Shown piece by piece: positions 1-5,610 of a DNA stretch of 8,984 bases. The position numbers and the translations under genes were made by a program. The stretch is from NCBI GenBank assembly GCA_037140715.1, contig JBAXDX010000104.1, positions 1 to 8,984 of the forward strand, read 5' to 3'. The notes beneath the pieces were generated by a model. That model had not been told where the DNA came from and made no database searches. It saw only the letters and a list, made by a program, of their open reading frames with translations. Position 1 is the first letter of the stretch, and the number at the start of each line of letters is the position of its first letter. The stretch comes from JAUZPB01 sp037140715. Its GTDB lineage: Bacteria > Bacteroidota > Ignavibacteria > Ignavibacteriales > SURF-24.

Positions 1-1
1 G

Positions 2-139
2 TTAAGAATAAACCAGGCAGGGGCGCAATATGGTGTTAACCTGATAGTATTGGGAAAGTGTGAATATTTTTGTGTAAACGATTCTCCGGTAAAATCTTTG
101 GCAGGTCTGTACCGGGTGTACGACAAATTTTCTTCTTAA
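2..139 (+). CDS. C-terminal end of an unidentified upstream protein (partial)
   Basis: The frame is open from the window edge for 45 codons and ends at TAA 137-139. The composition looks like a real protein: it has a balanced amino-acid mix and a hydrophobic strand (GVNLIVLG) followed by a segment ending SLAGLYRVYDKFSS. I do not recognise the family. No start is visible because the gene begins before the window. The last roughly ten codons (from base 108) coincide exactly with the left arm of the inverted repeat at 108-272, and the stop codon lies in the first inner hairpin. The C-terminus may therefore have been supplied or altered by that element. The competing frame at 70-294 starts with GTG inside this tail and looks less natural. 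The call rests on coding appearance only. Confidence 0.55.
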   Translation, partial: LRINQAGAQYGVNLIVLGKCEYFCVNDSPVKSLAGLYRVYDKFSS

Positions 140-272
140 CCATGCTCATTTTTCCTGAAGCGAGTATGATTAAGAAAAATAAAGACTATATCTCCATTCC
201 TGCTGTCTTTCCCCGGATTGTTATTGGGGACTATCGATTTAACATGAGAATTTGTCGTACATCCCAGGTATA
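108..272. repeat. Long imperfect inverted repeat enclosing inner hairpins (MITE-like element or structured RNA)
   Basis: Bases 108-132 pair with 246-272. The core 117-129 (TGTACGACAAATT) is a perfect reverse complement of 249-261. Pairing continues outward through 114-116/263-265, 110-113/267-270 and 108-109/271-272, with single-base bulges at 262 and 266, and inward through 130-132/246-248 with one G-T wobble. A second stem, 133-147/162-176, abuts the first (13 Watson-Crick pairs, one wobble, one mismatch, 14-nt loop). Weaker stems are 181-186/205-210 (AAAGAC/GTCTTT) and 211-214/226-229 (CCCC/GGGG). The result is a multibranch fold of about 165 nt between the upstream gene's tail and the ubiA promoter region. 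No transposase or obvious target duplication is visible. It could be a miniature inverted-repeat element, an inverted duplication of the upstream gene's 3' end, or a structured leader or terminator. Confidence 0.65.
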
Positions 273-302
273 TTTATTGGTAATTCTTTTTTGATTATTT
301 CT

Positions 303-310
303 TATTTTTG
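303..310 (+). promoter_or_regulatory. Candidate Bacteroidota-type -7 promoter box for the ubiA cluster
   Basis: TATTTTTG matches TAnnTTTG, the -7 element described for the primary sigma factor of Bacteroidota. It ends 26 nt before the TTG start of the UbiA gene. A possible upstream TTG lies at 277-279, but the spacing (23 nt) is a little long. The motif is short and would arise by chance about once per 1-2 kb in DNA this AT-rich, so the support comes mainly from its position. Confidence 0.35.
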
Positions 311-336
311 TCTGAGTAATTAATAAGGTCTGAGAA

Positions 337-1182
337 TTGTTTAAAAAAATCATTGCGATATTACTGATAATCCGCCCGATTAACGTAATAATAAGCTTTC
401 TTTCGATTTTCGTTGCCTGCCTGATTTGTTCGGATGGAAATATAATCGTAAACAAGGTGCTCTTCGCTTTGCCGGCAGGAGCTTTTGTTGTTGCCGCAGG
501 GAATGTCATTAATGATATTCTGGATGTAAAAATTGACCAGGTTAATCGTCCTGCAAGAATGCTTCCGGCGGGCAGACTAAAAAAACATGAAGCCGTTGTT
601 TTATATATTGTGCTTAACGTTGTGGCTGTTGTTTCTGCATCGTTTCTTAATTCAGCAGGTCTGATTATAGTTATTGTTTCAGTTGCCGGATTGTTTATAT
701 ACTCATATTATCTAAAAAGCGTTCCGCTTACAGGCAATATTGTTGTTTCATTTTTGACTGCACTTACGTTTATTTTTGGCGGAGCCGTTGTCGGGCATTT
801 GCAAAATGCCATTATGCCGGCTTTATTCGCTTTTCTTGTGAATTTTATACGCGAGGTTATTAAGGATATTGAGGATATGGAAGGAGACAAGAAGAACAGG
901 GTTTTTACTTTACCTGGCAGATACGGAGTTGATGTTTCTCTTGTAATTGTCAGATCCACAACGGTTATTCTCCTGCTTGTTACATTTATTCCTTTTATTT
1001 TGCACCTTTACAGAATTGAATATTTTATAACTATAATGATTAGCGTAAATGTATTATTCGTATATTTTTTAAAGTCTCTTTGGCTTAATTCAGACAGGAA
1101 GAATCTTGGGCGGTTAAGTCGCCTGCTTAAATTAAATATGATACTGGGACTTTTGGCAATTTATATCGGGACAATGAAATAA
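337..1182 (+). CDS. UbiA-family prenyltransferase, likely geranylgeranylglycerol-phosphate geranylgeranyltransferase type
   Basis: This is an integral membrane enzyme that would transfer a prenyl chain from a polyprenyl diphosphate to an acceptor lipid or quinone precursor. The 281 residues fit the family. Both aspartate-rich motifs that bind diphosphate through Mg2+ are present: N59-D60-x2-D63-x3-D67, and D177-x2-D180-x3-D184 preceded by REVIK. The YSYYLK..PL.GN segment (122-134), followed by a hydrophobic stretch and FGG (147-149), resembles the digeranylgeranylglyceryl-phosphate synthase-like branch rather than quinone UbiA/MenA. About eight or nine hydrophobic segments are visible. The start is TTG 337: a TGA lies in frame at 331-333, AAGG at 325-328 gives a Shine-Dalgarno, and the N-terminus (MFKKIIAILLIIRPIN) matches the family's usual beginning. 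The stop overlaps the rnhB start (TAATG), implying translational coupling. The true acceptor cannot be read from sequence. Confidence 0.88.
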   Translation: MFKKIIAILLIIRPINVIISFLSIFVACLICSDGNIIVNKVLFALPAGAFVVAAGNVINDILDVKIDQVNRPARMLPAGRLKKHEAVVLYIVLNVVAVVSASFLNSAGLIIVIVSVAGLFIYSYYLKSVPLTGNIVVSFLTALTFIFGGAVVGHLQNAIMPALFAFLVNFIREVIKDIEDMEGDKKNRVFTLPGRYGVDVSLVIVRSTTVILLLVTFIPFILHLYRIEYFITIMISVNVLFVYFLKSLWLNSDRKNLGRLSRLLKLNMILGLLAIYIGTMK

Positions 1183-1799
1183 TGAAGAACTTTGATAACG
1201 CCTTTCTGTCTGACAGCGTAAAATGCATAGCGGGAATCGATGAAGCGGGCAGGGGTCCGCTTGCCGGACCAGTTGTAGCCGCTACTGTTGTTTTTAGCCC
1301 TGAAGTCAGTATTGAAGGCGTGAATGATTCGAAAAAACTTTCAGCTGCGCAAAGGGATAAATTATTTGATATAATAAAACAAAAAGCTGTTGCCTGGTCG
1401 GTCGGCATAGTCGGACATGAAGAAATTGACAGGATTAACATTCTGCAGGCTACGCTACTTGCAATGAGGCAGTCCCTTGACGGACTTACAATTAAGCCGG
1501 ATTTAGTGCTCATTGACGGGAATAAAGCATTTCCTTCTGTGATTCAGAATAAAACAATTATAAAGGGAGATGGAAAGTCATTCGCAATTGCGGCGGCTTC
1601 AATTCTTGCAAAAGTAACAAGGGACAGGCTGATGCTGCAGTTAGCCGGGGAATATCCTCAATACTTATGGCATAAGAACAAAGGTTACGGAACAAAAGAA
1701 CATATTTCTGCAATTATAAAGTATGGATACTGTCCACACCATAGGAAATCATTCATCAAACATATTATGACGAAGCAAAATGAACCAGAGCGCTGCTAA
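1182..1799 (+). CDS. rnhB: Ribonuclease HII
   Basis: RNase HII cleaves the RNA strand of RNA-DNA hybrids and nicks 5' of single ribonucleotides in duplex DNA, starting ribonucleotide excision repair in the cytoplasm. The 205 residues match the usual length. The hallmark segment GIDEAGRGPLAGPVV (18-32) supplies catalytic D20 and E21 and the GRG loop (23-25) that reads the RNA-DNA junction. The other metal ligands are D112 (LIDGN) and D130 (IKGD). AAASILAKVTRDR (137-149) and KGYGTKEH (167-174, with the junction-sensing tyrosine Y169) are also present. The ATG shares one base with the ubiA stop, and the last 20 bases overlap the yraN start. Nothing is missing, so it should be active. Confidence 0.97.
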   Translation: MKNFDNAFLSDSVKCIAGIDEAGRGPLAGPVVAATVVFSPEVSIEGVNDSKKLSAAQRDKLFDIIKQKAVAWSVGIVGHEEIDRINILQATLLAMRQSLDGLTIKPDLVLIDGNKAFPSVIQNKTIIKGDGKSFAIAAASILAKVTRDRLMLQLAGEYPQYLWHKNKGYGTKEHISAIIKYGYCPHHRKSFIKHIMTKQNEPERC

Positions 1800-2142
1800 A
1801 GCCGGGCATGAGGGGGAAGACCTCGCCTGCCAGTTCCTGATTGACAAAGGTCTGGAGATACTTGAGCGGAATTATCATTTCCACAAAAGAGGCGAAATTG
1901 ATATTGTCGCCAGGGAGAAGGAAACGCTTGTATTTGTTGAGGTGAAATTCAGAAAAAGTATGAACTATGGCTCTCCCGAAGAAGCTATAACCAAAAACAA
2001 GATGAGCCAGGTTAGAAAACTTGCTCAGGCTTATCTGTTTGATAAAGGCATTTACGGTGCCGGCTGCCGCTTTGACGTAGTGGCTATTCAACAAAAAGAG
2101 GGAATTGAGCCGGAAATCAGGTATTATCCCAATGCATTCTGA
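1780..2142 (+). CDS. yraN: YraN family protein (UPF0102), putative endonuclease-fold protein
   Basis: This is a 120-residue conserved protein of the YraN/UPF0102 family, which has a restriction-endonuclease-like fold; its cellular role is not settled. Visible family marks are the N-terminal GHEGEDLACQFL (9-20), RN at 30-31, GEIDIV (38-43), VFVEVKFR (51-58) and RFDVV (97-101), with the C-terminus ending YPNAF. D41 and E54-x-K56 correspond to the PD-(D/E)xK arrangement expected of a metal-dependent nuclease. The ATG at 1780 gives the standard N-terminus and overlaps rnhB by 20 nt, so translation is probably coupled. No clear Shine-Dalgarno is present. rnhB and yraN are neighbours in many bacteria, consistent with a shared role in nucleic-acid maintenance, though that role is inferred. 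Confidence 0.94.
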   Translation: MNQSAAKAGHEGEDLACQFLIDKGLEILERNYHFHKRGEIDIVAREKETLVFVEVKFRKSMNYGSPEEAITKNKMSQVRKLAQAYLFDKGIYGAGCRFDVVAIQQKEGIEPEIRYYPNAF

Positions 2143-2194
2143 CATATTTTGCGAAAAATTCCTTTTATTTTAACTTTCCTATGCGGAAAAATGT

Positions 2195-2202
2195 TAATTT
2201 TG
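2195..2202 (+). promoter_or_regulatory. Candidate -7 promoter box for mlaEFD
   Basis: TAATTTTG fits TAnnTTTG and sits 24 nt before the mlaE ATG, almost the same distance as the box before the UbiA gene. It lies in the 84-nt gap between yraN and mlaE (2143-2226), the only real break in the run from ubiA to mlaD. No convincing -33 TTTG was seen. Read-through from the upstream cluster is also possible, since no terminator hairpin is visible in the gap. Confidence 0.35.
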
Positions 2203-2226
2203 GGACAAAAATAAACAAACGGTTTG

Positions 2227-3021
2227 ATGAAAATAAGCACAGAGAATAAAACTTCAGCCATAGGCATTCTGAACGAATATTTCAGCACGATAGGCGGGCT
2301 TACGCTTTTCACCATTGAATTCCTGAGAAAATGCCTCCTGCCCCCTTACGACTTTGCCGAAATTAGAAAGCACATGGACGAGCTTGGTGTAAAGACTCTC
2401 CCTATTGTCTCAATTACAGGATTTATCATCGGACTTGTGCTTGCCATGCAAAGCCAGCCAATAATGGTGCGCTTCGGAGCGGAATCATTTTTGCCCAGCA
2501 TGGTATCGCTCTCGGTCGTAAGGGAACTGGGTCCTGTGTTAACGGCTTTGATATTTGCGGGGCGGGTAAGTTCCGGCATTGGTGCCGAACTTGGCTCGAT
2601 GAGAGTTACCGAGCAGATTGACGCTATGGAAGTATCGGCTATTAACCCTTTTAAGTTTCTTGTAGTAACAAGGGTTATTGCAACCACGCTGATATTGCCA
2701 CTTTTATCACTTTATGTCATGTTTATTGCGGTCATAGGCGGGTATATCGGACTTATTATTTCTCAGAAGATGAATTTCAGCTATTACACAGGTGCGGTGC
2801 TGATTGCTATAAAGATGGGGGACTTTCTGCCAAGTCTGTTGAAGACGTTTGTTTTCGGTTTTATCGTGGGCATTGTCGGAGCTTATAAAGGTTACAATGC
2901 AGGCAACGGTACTGAAGGCGTTGGCAAAGCCTCCACCACTTCAGTTGTTCTCGCATCTCTCTTAATTCTAATATTTGACTCGCTTTTAGTAAAACTAACT
3001 TTGTGGTTATGGCCGACATAA
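2227..3021 (+). CDS. mlaE: MlaE-type lipid ABC transporter permease
   Basis: This is the inner-membrane permease of the Mla/MCE lipid transport system, which moves phospholipids between inner and outer membranes together with MlaF and MlaD. The 264 residues match the family. The diagnostic region is RELGPVLTALIFAGRVSSG (99-117), followed by IGAELGSMRVTEQIDAMEV (118-136) and the C-terminal GVGKASTTSVV (231-241). About five hydrophobic segments are visible after an N-terminal amphipathic helix, as in other MlaE proteins. The ATG at 2227 is preferred over the adjacent in-frame TTG at 2224. No Shine-Dalgarno is obvious. The 3' end overlaps mlaF by 13 nt, so the two are probably coupled. Confidence 0.95.
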   Translation: MKISTENKTSAIGILNEYFSTIGGLTLFTIEFLRKCLLPPYDFAEIRKHMDELGVKTLPIVSITGFIIGLVLAMQSQPIMVRFGAESFLPSMVSLSVVRELGPVLTALIFAGRVSSGIGAELGSMRVTEQIDAMEVSAINPFKFLVVTRVIATTLILPLLSLYVMFIAVIGGYIGLIISQKMNFSYYTGAVLIAIKMGDFLPSLLKTFVFGFIVGIVGAYKGYNAGNGTEGVGKASTTSVVLASLLILIFDSLLVKLTLWLWPT

Positions 3022-3755
3022 TTGTAGATATAAAAAATTTGCACAAATCTTTTGCCGGGTCAAAGATTTTGGACGATATATCGTTGCAGGTATGCAAGGG
3101 GGAGAACCTCGTAGTGTTCGGGCGGAGTGGCACGGGTAAGAGTGTGCTTTTAAAGTGCATAATCGGTTTATTAAAACCTGAAAGCGGACAAATATTTATC
3201 GAGGGAAGCAACACGCTTAATATGTCTGATAAGCAATTAAACGCAGTAAGAAAGGAAATCGGATTTCTTTTCCAGAGCGGGGCTCTTTATGATTCTATGA
3301 CTGTAAGGGAAAATCTTGCATTTCCGCTGATACGGAATTTTAAGTTTTCTAATGAGGAAGTAAACAAAAAAGTCATAAGCGCGCTTGAACTGGTTGATCT
3401 TGTCGAGGCGATTGACAAGACTCCGTCCGAACTTTCCGGCGGTATGCGCAAGAGGATTGCTTTGGCAAGAACCATAATTACCGAACCTAAGCTTATGCTT
3501 TATGACGAGCCTACAACCGGACTTGATCCGCTTACAACAAAGGAAATAAGCGAGCTTATTATTGACCTTCAGAAAAAACTTAATATGACCTCTATCGTTG
3601 TTACCCATGATCTTATTTGCGCCAGCATAATTGCCGACCGTGCGATTTTTCTTAAAGATGCAATAATACAATATCAGGGCACAATTGAGGAGTTAACAAG
3701 TTCAAAGGACCCATTTTTACGAAATTTCTTTAGCCGCGATTTTATTAAGGCGTAA
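3009..3755 (+). CDS. mlaF: MlaF-type lipid ABC transporter ATP-binding protein
   Basis: This is the cytoplasmic ATPase that powers the MlaE permease. In the 248-residue product, the Walker A is GRSGTGKS (38-45), the Q-loop glutamine is Q89 (FLFQSGALYDSMTV, a segment typical of MlaF), the ABC signature is LSGGM (142-146), the Walker B is LMLYDEP (162-168), the D-loop is GLDP (171-174) and the switch histidine is H200 (VVTHD). All catalytic elements are intact. The ATG at 3009 is chosen because MADIIVDIKNLHKSF is the normal start of the nucleotide-binding domain. A GTG two codons earlier (3003) is possible. It overlaps mlaE by 13 nt and is followed after 24 nt by mlaD. No C-terminal extension or fusion is seen. 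Confidence 0.96.
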   Translation: MADIIVDIKNLHKSFAGSKILDDISLQVCKGENLVVFGRSGTGKSVLLKCIIGLLKPESGQIFIEGSNTLNMSDKQLNAVRKEIGFLFQSGALYDSMTVRENLAFPLIRNFKFSNEEVNKKVISALELVDLVEAIDKTPSELSGGMRKRIALARTIITEPKLMLYDEPTTGLDPLTTKEISELIIDLQKKLNMTSIVVTHDLICASIIADRAIFLKDAIIQYQGTIEELTSSKDPFLRNFFSRDFIKA

Positions 3756-3761
3756 AGCGAA

Positions 3762-3772
3762 AGGAAGAGGAG
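3762..3772 (+). promoter_or_regulatory. Strong Shine-Dalgarno site for mlaD
   Basis: A purine run containing GGAAGAGGAG ends 7 nt before the mlaD ATG at 3780. It is the best ribosome binding site in the window: mlaE, mlaF, rnhB, yraN and the methyltransferase have weak or no recognisable Shine-Dalgarno and mostly start inside or right after the previous gene. It fixes the mlaD start and suggests mlaD is initiated independently and efficiently. Confidence 0.75.
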
Positions 3773-3779
3773 AATTTTA

Positions 3780-4814
3780 ATGAAAAATTTAGGTAAAGTG
3801 CGTCTCGGAGCGTTTGTAATCTTCGGAACAGCACTCATGATATTAGCTGTTTTTTTAATTGCAGGCAAAGAATCGCTCTTTAGTCCTGCATATACCATTA
3901 AAAGCCGCTTTACAACCGTCGAGGGTCTTCGTAACGGAGCTATGGTCAGACTCAGTGGCATTAATATCGGCAGTATAAAGGACATTGAGCTTGCTAACGA
4001 CACGACCGGCAATGTAATCGTTACGATGAGAATCGGAATGGATGTTATGAATTTTATCAGACAGGATACCAGGGCGTCAATCGAGACAGAGGGACTTGTA
4101 GGTAATAAAATAATTGTGCTTTCGGTTGGTTCAACGGCTTACAACGTTATTCGCGACAACGGCTACGTCAGATCGGTTGCTCCTGTTAATATGGCACAGA
4201 TTATCGCTGAAGGACAGGGAACCATTAGTTACTTAAAAAGCATAACGAAAGACTTTTCGGAGATTATGGATAAAATCAACAGCGGCGAAGGCACTATAGG
4301 CAAAATTATTAACGATAATGAACTCTACGATGCCGCCACTCATATTACCCGGTCGGCTGATAAAAGTCTGACTTCAATAACCGGTAAATTAAACGAAATA
4401 TCAGACATCGTGCGCAACACAACAGGCAATTTCCAAGTGGTTATGGCGAATCTGGATACTGTCGTAGTAAACGTAGGCGGACTTATCACCGATGTGAAAA
4501 TGGGAAAAGGGATACTGGGTGCGCTTGTTACAGATAAGGGAATATATACCGATTCAGTCCGCTCGATGTTAAATAATCTTACAGTTGCGACCAACGAGGT
4601 CAGGATTGGCGTTACACGTTTTTCAGAAAATATGGAAGCTCTGAAGCATAACTGGCTTTTTAAGAGCTATTTCGAGGAGAGAGGTTACTGGGATGTAGCC
4701 CAATACGAAAAAAGCATCGATGGCAAACTTGCCGAGCTAAAGGAAAAAACGCGCGCGCTGGACGAAAAAATAAAAGAACTTCGTGCAAGCGAAACCGAAA
4801 CTGGCGTAAGATAA
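3780..4814 (+). CDS. mlaD: MlaD-type MCE domain substrate-binding protein
   Basis: This periplasmic, membrane-anchored MCE protein would form a ring on MlaE and hand lipids across the periplasm. The 344 residues comprise a short cytoplasmic tail, one transmembrane anchor (about 10-28), and a single MCE domain (about 36-117) with YTIKSRFTTVEGLRNGAMVRL, split here as YTIKSRFTTV and EGLRNGAMVRL, then GINIG, and TEGLVGNKII. A long helical region follows. Within it are two related segments, SGEGTIGKIINDNELYDA (168-185) and MGKGILGALVTDKGIYTD (241-258), the kind of G-x-G-x-[IL]-G repeat common in MlaD relatives of this lineage. NWLFKSYFEERGYWD (291-305) and a charged coiled-coil-like tail (311-338) end the protein. 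No mlaC or mlaB follows, so the periplasmic partner is encoded elsewhere or replaced by this extended helical part. Confidence in the family is high; the exact lipid is unknown. Confidence 0.93.
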   Translation: MKNLGKVRLGAFVIFGTALMILAVFLIAGKESLFSPAYTIKSRFTTVEGLRNGAMVRLSGINIGSIKDIELANDTTGNVIVTMRIGMDVMNFIRQDTRASIETEGLVGNKIIVLSVGSTAYNVIRDNGYVRSVAPVNMAQIIAEGQGTISYLKSITKDFSEIMDKINSGEGTIGKIINDNELYDAATHITRSADKSLTSITGKLNEISDIVRNTTGNFQVVMANLDTVVVNVGGLITDVKMGKGILGALVTDKGIYTDSVRSMLNNLTVATNEVRIGVTRFSENMEALKHNWLFKSYFEERGYWDVAQYEKSIDGKLAELKEKTRALDEKIKELRASETETGVR

Positions 4815-4825
4815 GTAGCAATTTT

Positions 4826-4857
4826 GCATGAATTCATGAGTGTATGAATGCATGATA
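4826..4857. repeat. Short palindromic tandem repeat after mlaD
   Basis: Two 16-bp units lie side by side (4826-4841 and 4842-4857, 12 of 16 identical). The first contains the perfect 12-bp palindrome CATGAATTCATG (4827-4838), and the second its near copy ATGAATGCATGA. A weak hairpin (ATTCAT/ATGAAT) is possible across the units. It starts 12 bases after the mlaD stop and is followed by an AT-rich run rather than a clean T tract, so a terminator role is doubtful. A protein-binding site is another possibility. Confidence 0.4.
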
Positions 4858-4930
4858 TAATATTTTACTCCATGCACCCAACGCGATTTTGTTTAAGTTG
4901 ACAACTATGTGATTTATCCTTGCAGATTAA

Positions 4931-5298
4931 TTAGAGTCTGCTGAAAAAGACAGAAGAAGTGCTCAAAAAAAAGTAAATCCGGACAAATAACCAGGCACCT
5001 GATGATACGATATACAGGCATGAAACAGTTAAAGAAATATCAGAAGATGCGAAGTGATACTGAGGGGAAGTCCGGTCAGAGCAGGAACTTTTACGGTCTG
5101 AATCAGACATCTGCCCGGTTAGAGTAGCAGACCGGCATAAGCCGGATCATGGCAGTCTTCACGGGTGTAAATCTGATAAGAGTTTTGAAGGATCTCAGAC
5201 TCTTTGTTTTTTGGCTTATCCGAAAATATCCCGGGGATGAACAAATGGCAGCATCATCCGCCATATAAATGAAATAATACTTTTTCAGCAGACACTAA
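4931..5298. mobile_element. Decayed insertion sequence or MITE with 19-bp imperfect terminal inverted repeats
   Basis: The left end 4931-4949 (TTAGAGTCTGCTGAAAAAG) and the reverse complement of the right end 5280-5298 (TTAGTGTCTGCTGAAAAAG) agree at 18 of 19 positions, with 14 consecutive identities. GTCTGCTGAAAAAG-type ends flanked by TTA/TAA are typical of IS5/IS1182-like insertion sequences, from memory of those families. The 368-bp length is far below an intact element, and the interior has no intact transposase. A + strand run of 36 codons starting at about 5021 (MKQLKKYQKM...) ends at a stop at 5126-5128 and could be a remnant of the transposase's lysine-rich region, but this is too decayed to assign. 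I cannot tell an internally deleted insertion sequence from a MITE without genome copies. Confidence 0.65.
5178..5212 (+). terminator. Possible weak intrinsic terminator inside the mobile-element remnant
   Basis: AAGAGT (5178-5183) pairs with ACTCTT (5199-5204), with an inner TGA/TCA pair (5186-5188/5195-5197). A T run follows (5207-5212, interrupted once upstream by G). The stem is AT-rich and short, so strength is questionable. If functional it would stop transcripts entering from mlaD before the hemerythrin gene. Confidence 0.22.
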
Positions 5299-5610
5299 AT
5301 ACCTCTAAGTTCTATCTTTTCATTTATACAAAATTATTTACAGTCTTTCGTTGAAAACTTTATGACATGTTCCGCAAATGTGGAATGGTCTGATGAGGGA
5401 GAGAACTTTGAATAAAAAATTGGCGAAGCGATTCTTTGATGGTTTAATAATTAATCGGATATTAAAATGTCTGCGAATGGCAGAGTGGTAATTGTGGGAA
5501 GCATTGGATGCAGGAAAAATATCAATTGAAATAATTGGTTTTTCTGTCGATGATATTTTAAGCAATTGATTATTATCGGTAAAATATTAGACACAGGCAG
5601 AAAGATTATA
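5299..5610. other. Gap upstream of the hemerythrin-like gene; no supported gene
   Basis: I see no convincing coding region here. A 75-codon minus-strand frame (5338-5565) and a 37-codon plus-strand frame starting at 5378 have no family resemblance, ribosome site or conserved context. The promoter of the hemerythrin-methyltransferase pair should lie here. The only hint is TTGAAA (5526-5531), with no well-spaced -10 partner, so I do not call it. An in-frame TTG at 5566 could extend the next gene by 15 codons. Confidence 0.5.

Noticed and set aside
70..294. 74-codon + frame starting with GTG across the inverted repeat
   Set aside because: It overlaps the more protein-like frame 2-139, runs through the hairpin structure, has a non-ATG start without ribosome site, and shows no family resemblance.
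231..509. 92-codon minus-strand frame opposite the ubiA start
   Set aside because: It is a shadow of the UbiA coding strand and its upstream region, with no ribosome site or family similarity.
5060..5095. GAGGGGAAGTCCGG resembling the conserved start of RNase P RNA
   Set aside because: The rest of the RNase P core is absent, and the segment lies inside the 368-bp mobile-element remnant.
5132..5145. CCGGC-ATAA-GCCGG hairpin
   Set aside because: A perfect 5-bp stem, but no T tract follows and it lies inside the decayed element. Too little to call a terminator.
5472..5510. tRNA-like D-arm sequence (GGCAGAGTGGTAA)
   Set aside because: No matching anticodon stem, no T-arm GTTCGA-type sequence and no pairing 3' acceptor follow, so it is not a tRNA.
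5338..5565. 75-residue minus-strand frame containing CGTCH, a c-type heme binding motif
   Set aside because: There is no signal peptide, which a cytochrome c would need. The single motif sits 12 residues from the C-terminal end, the rest looks random, and it runs against all neighbouring genes. Probably chance.
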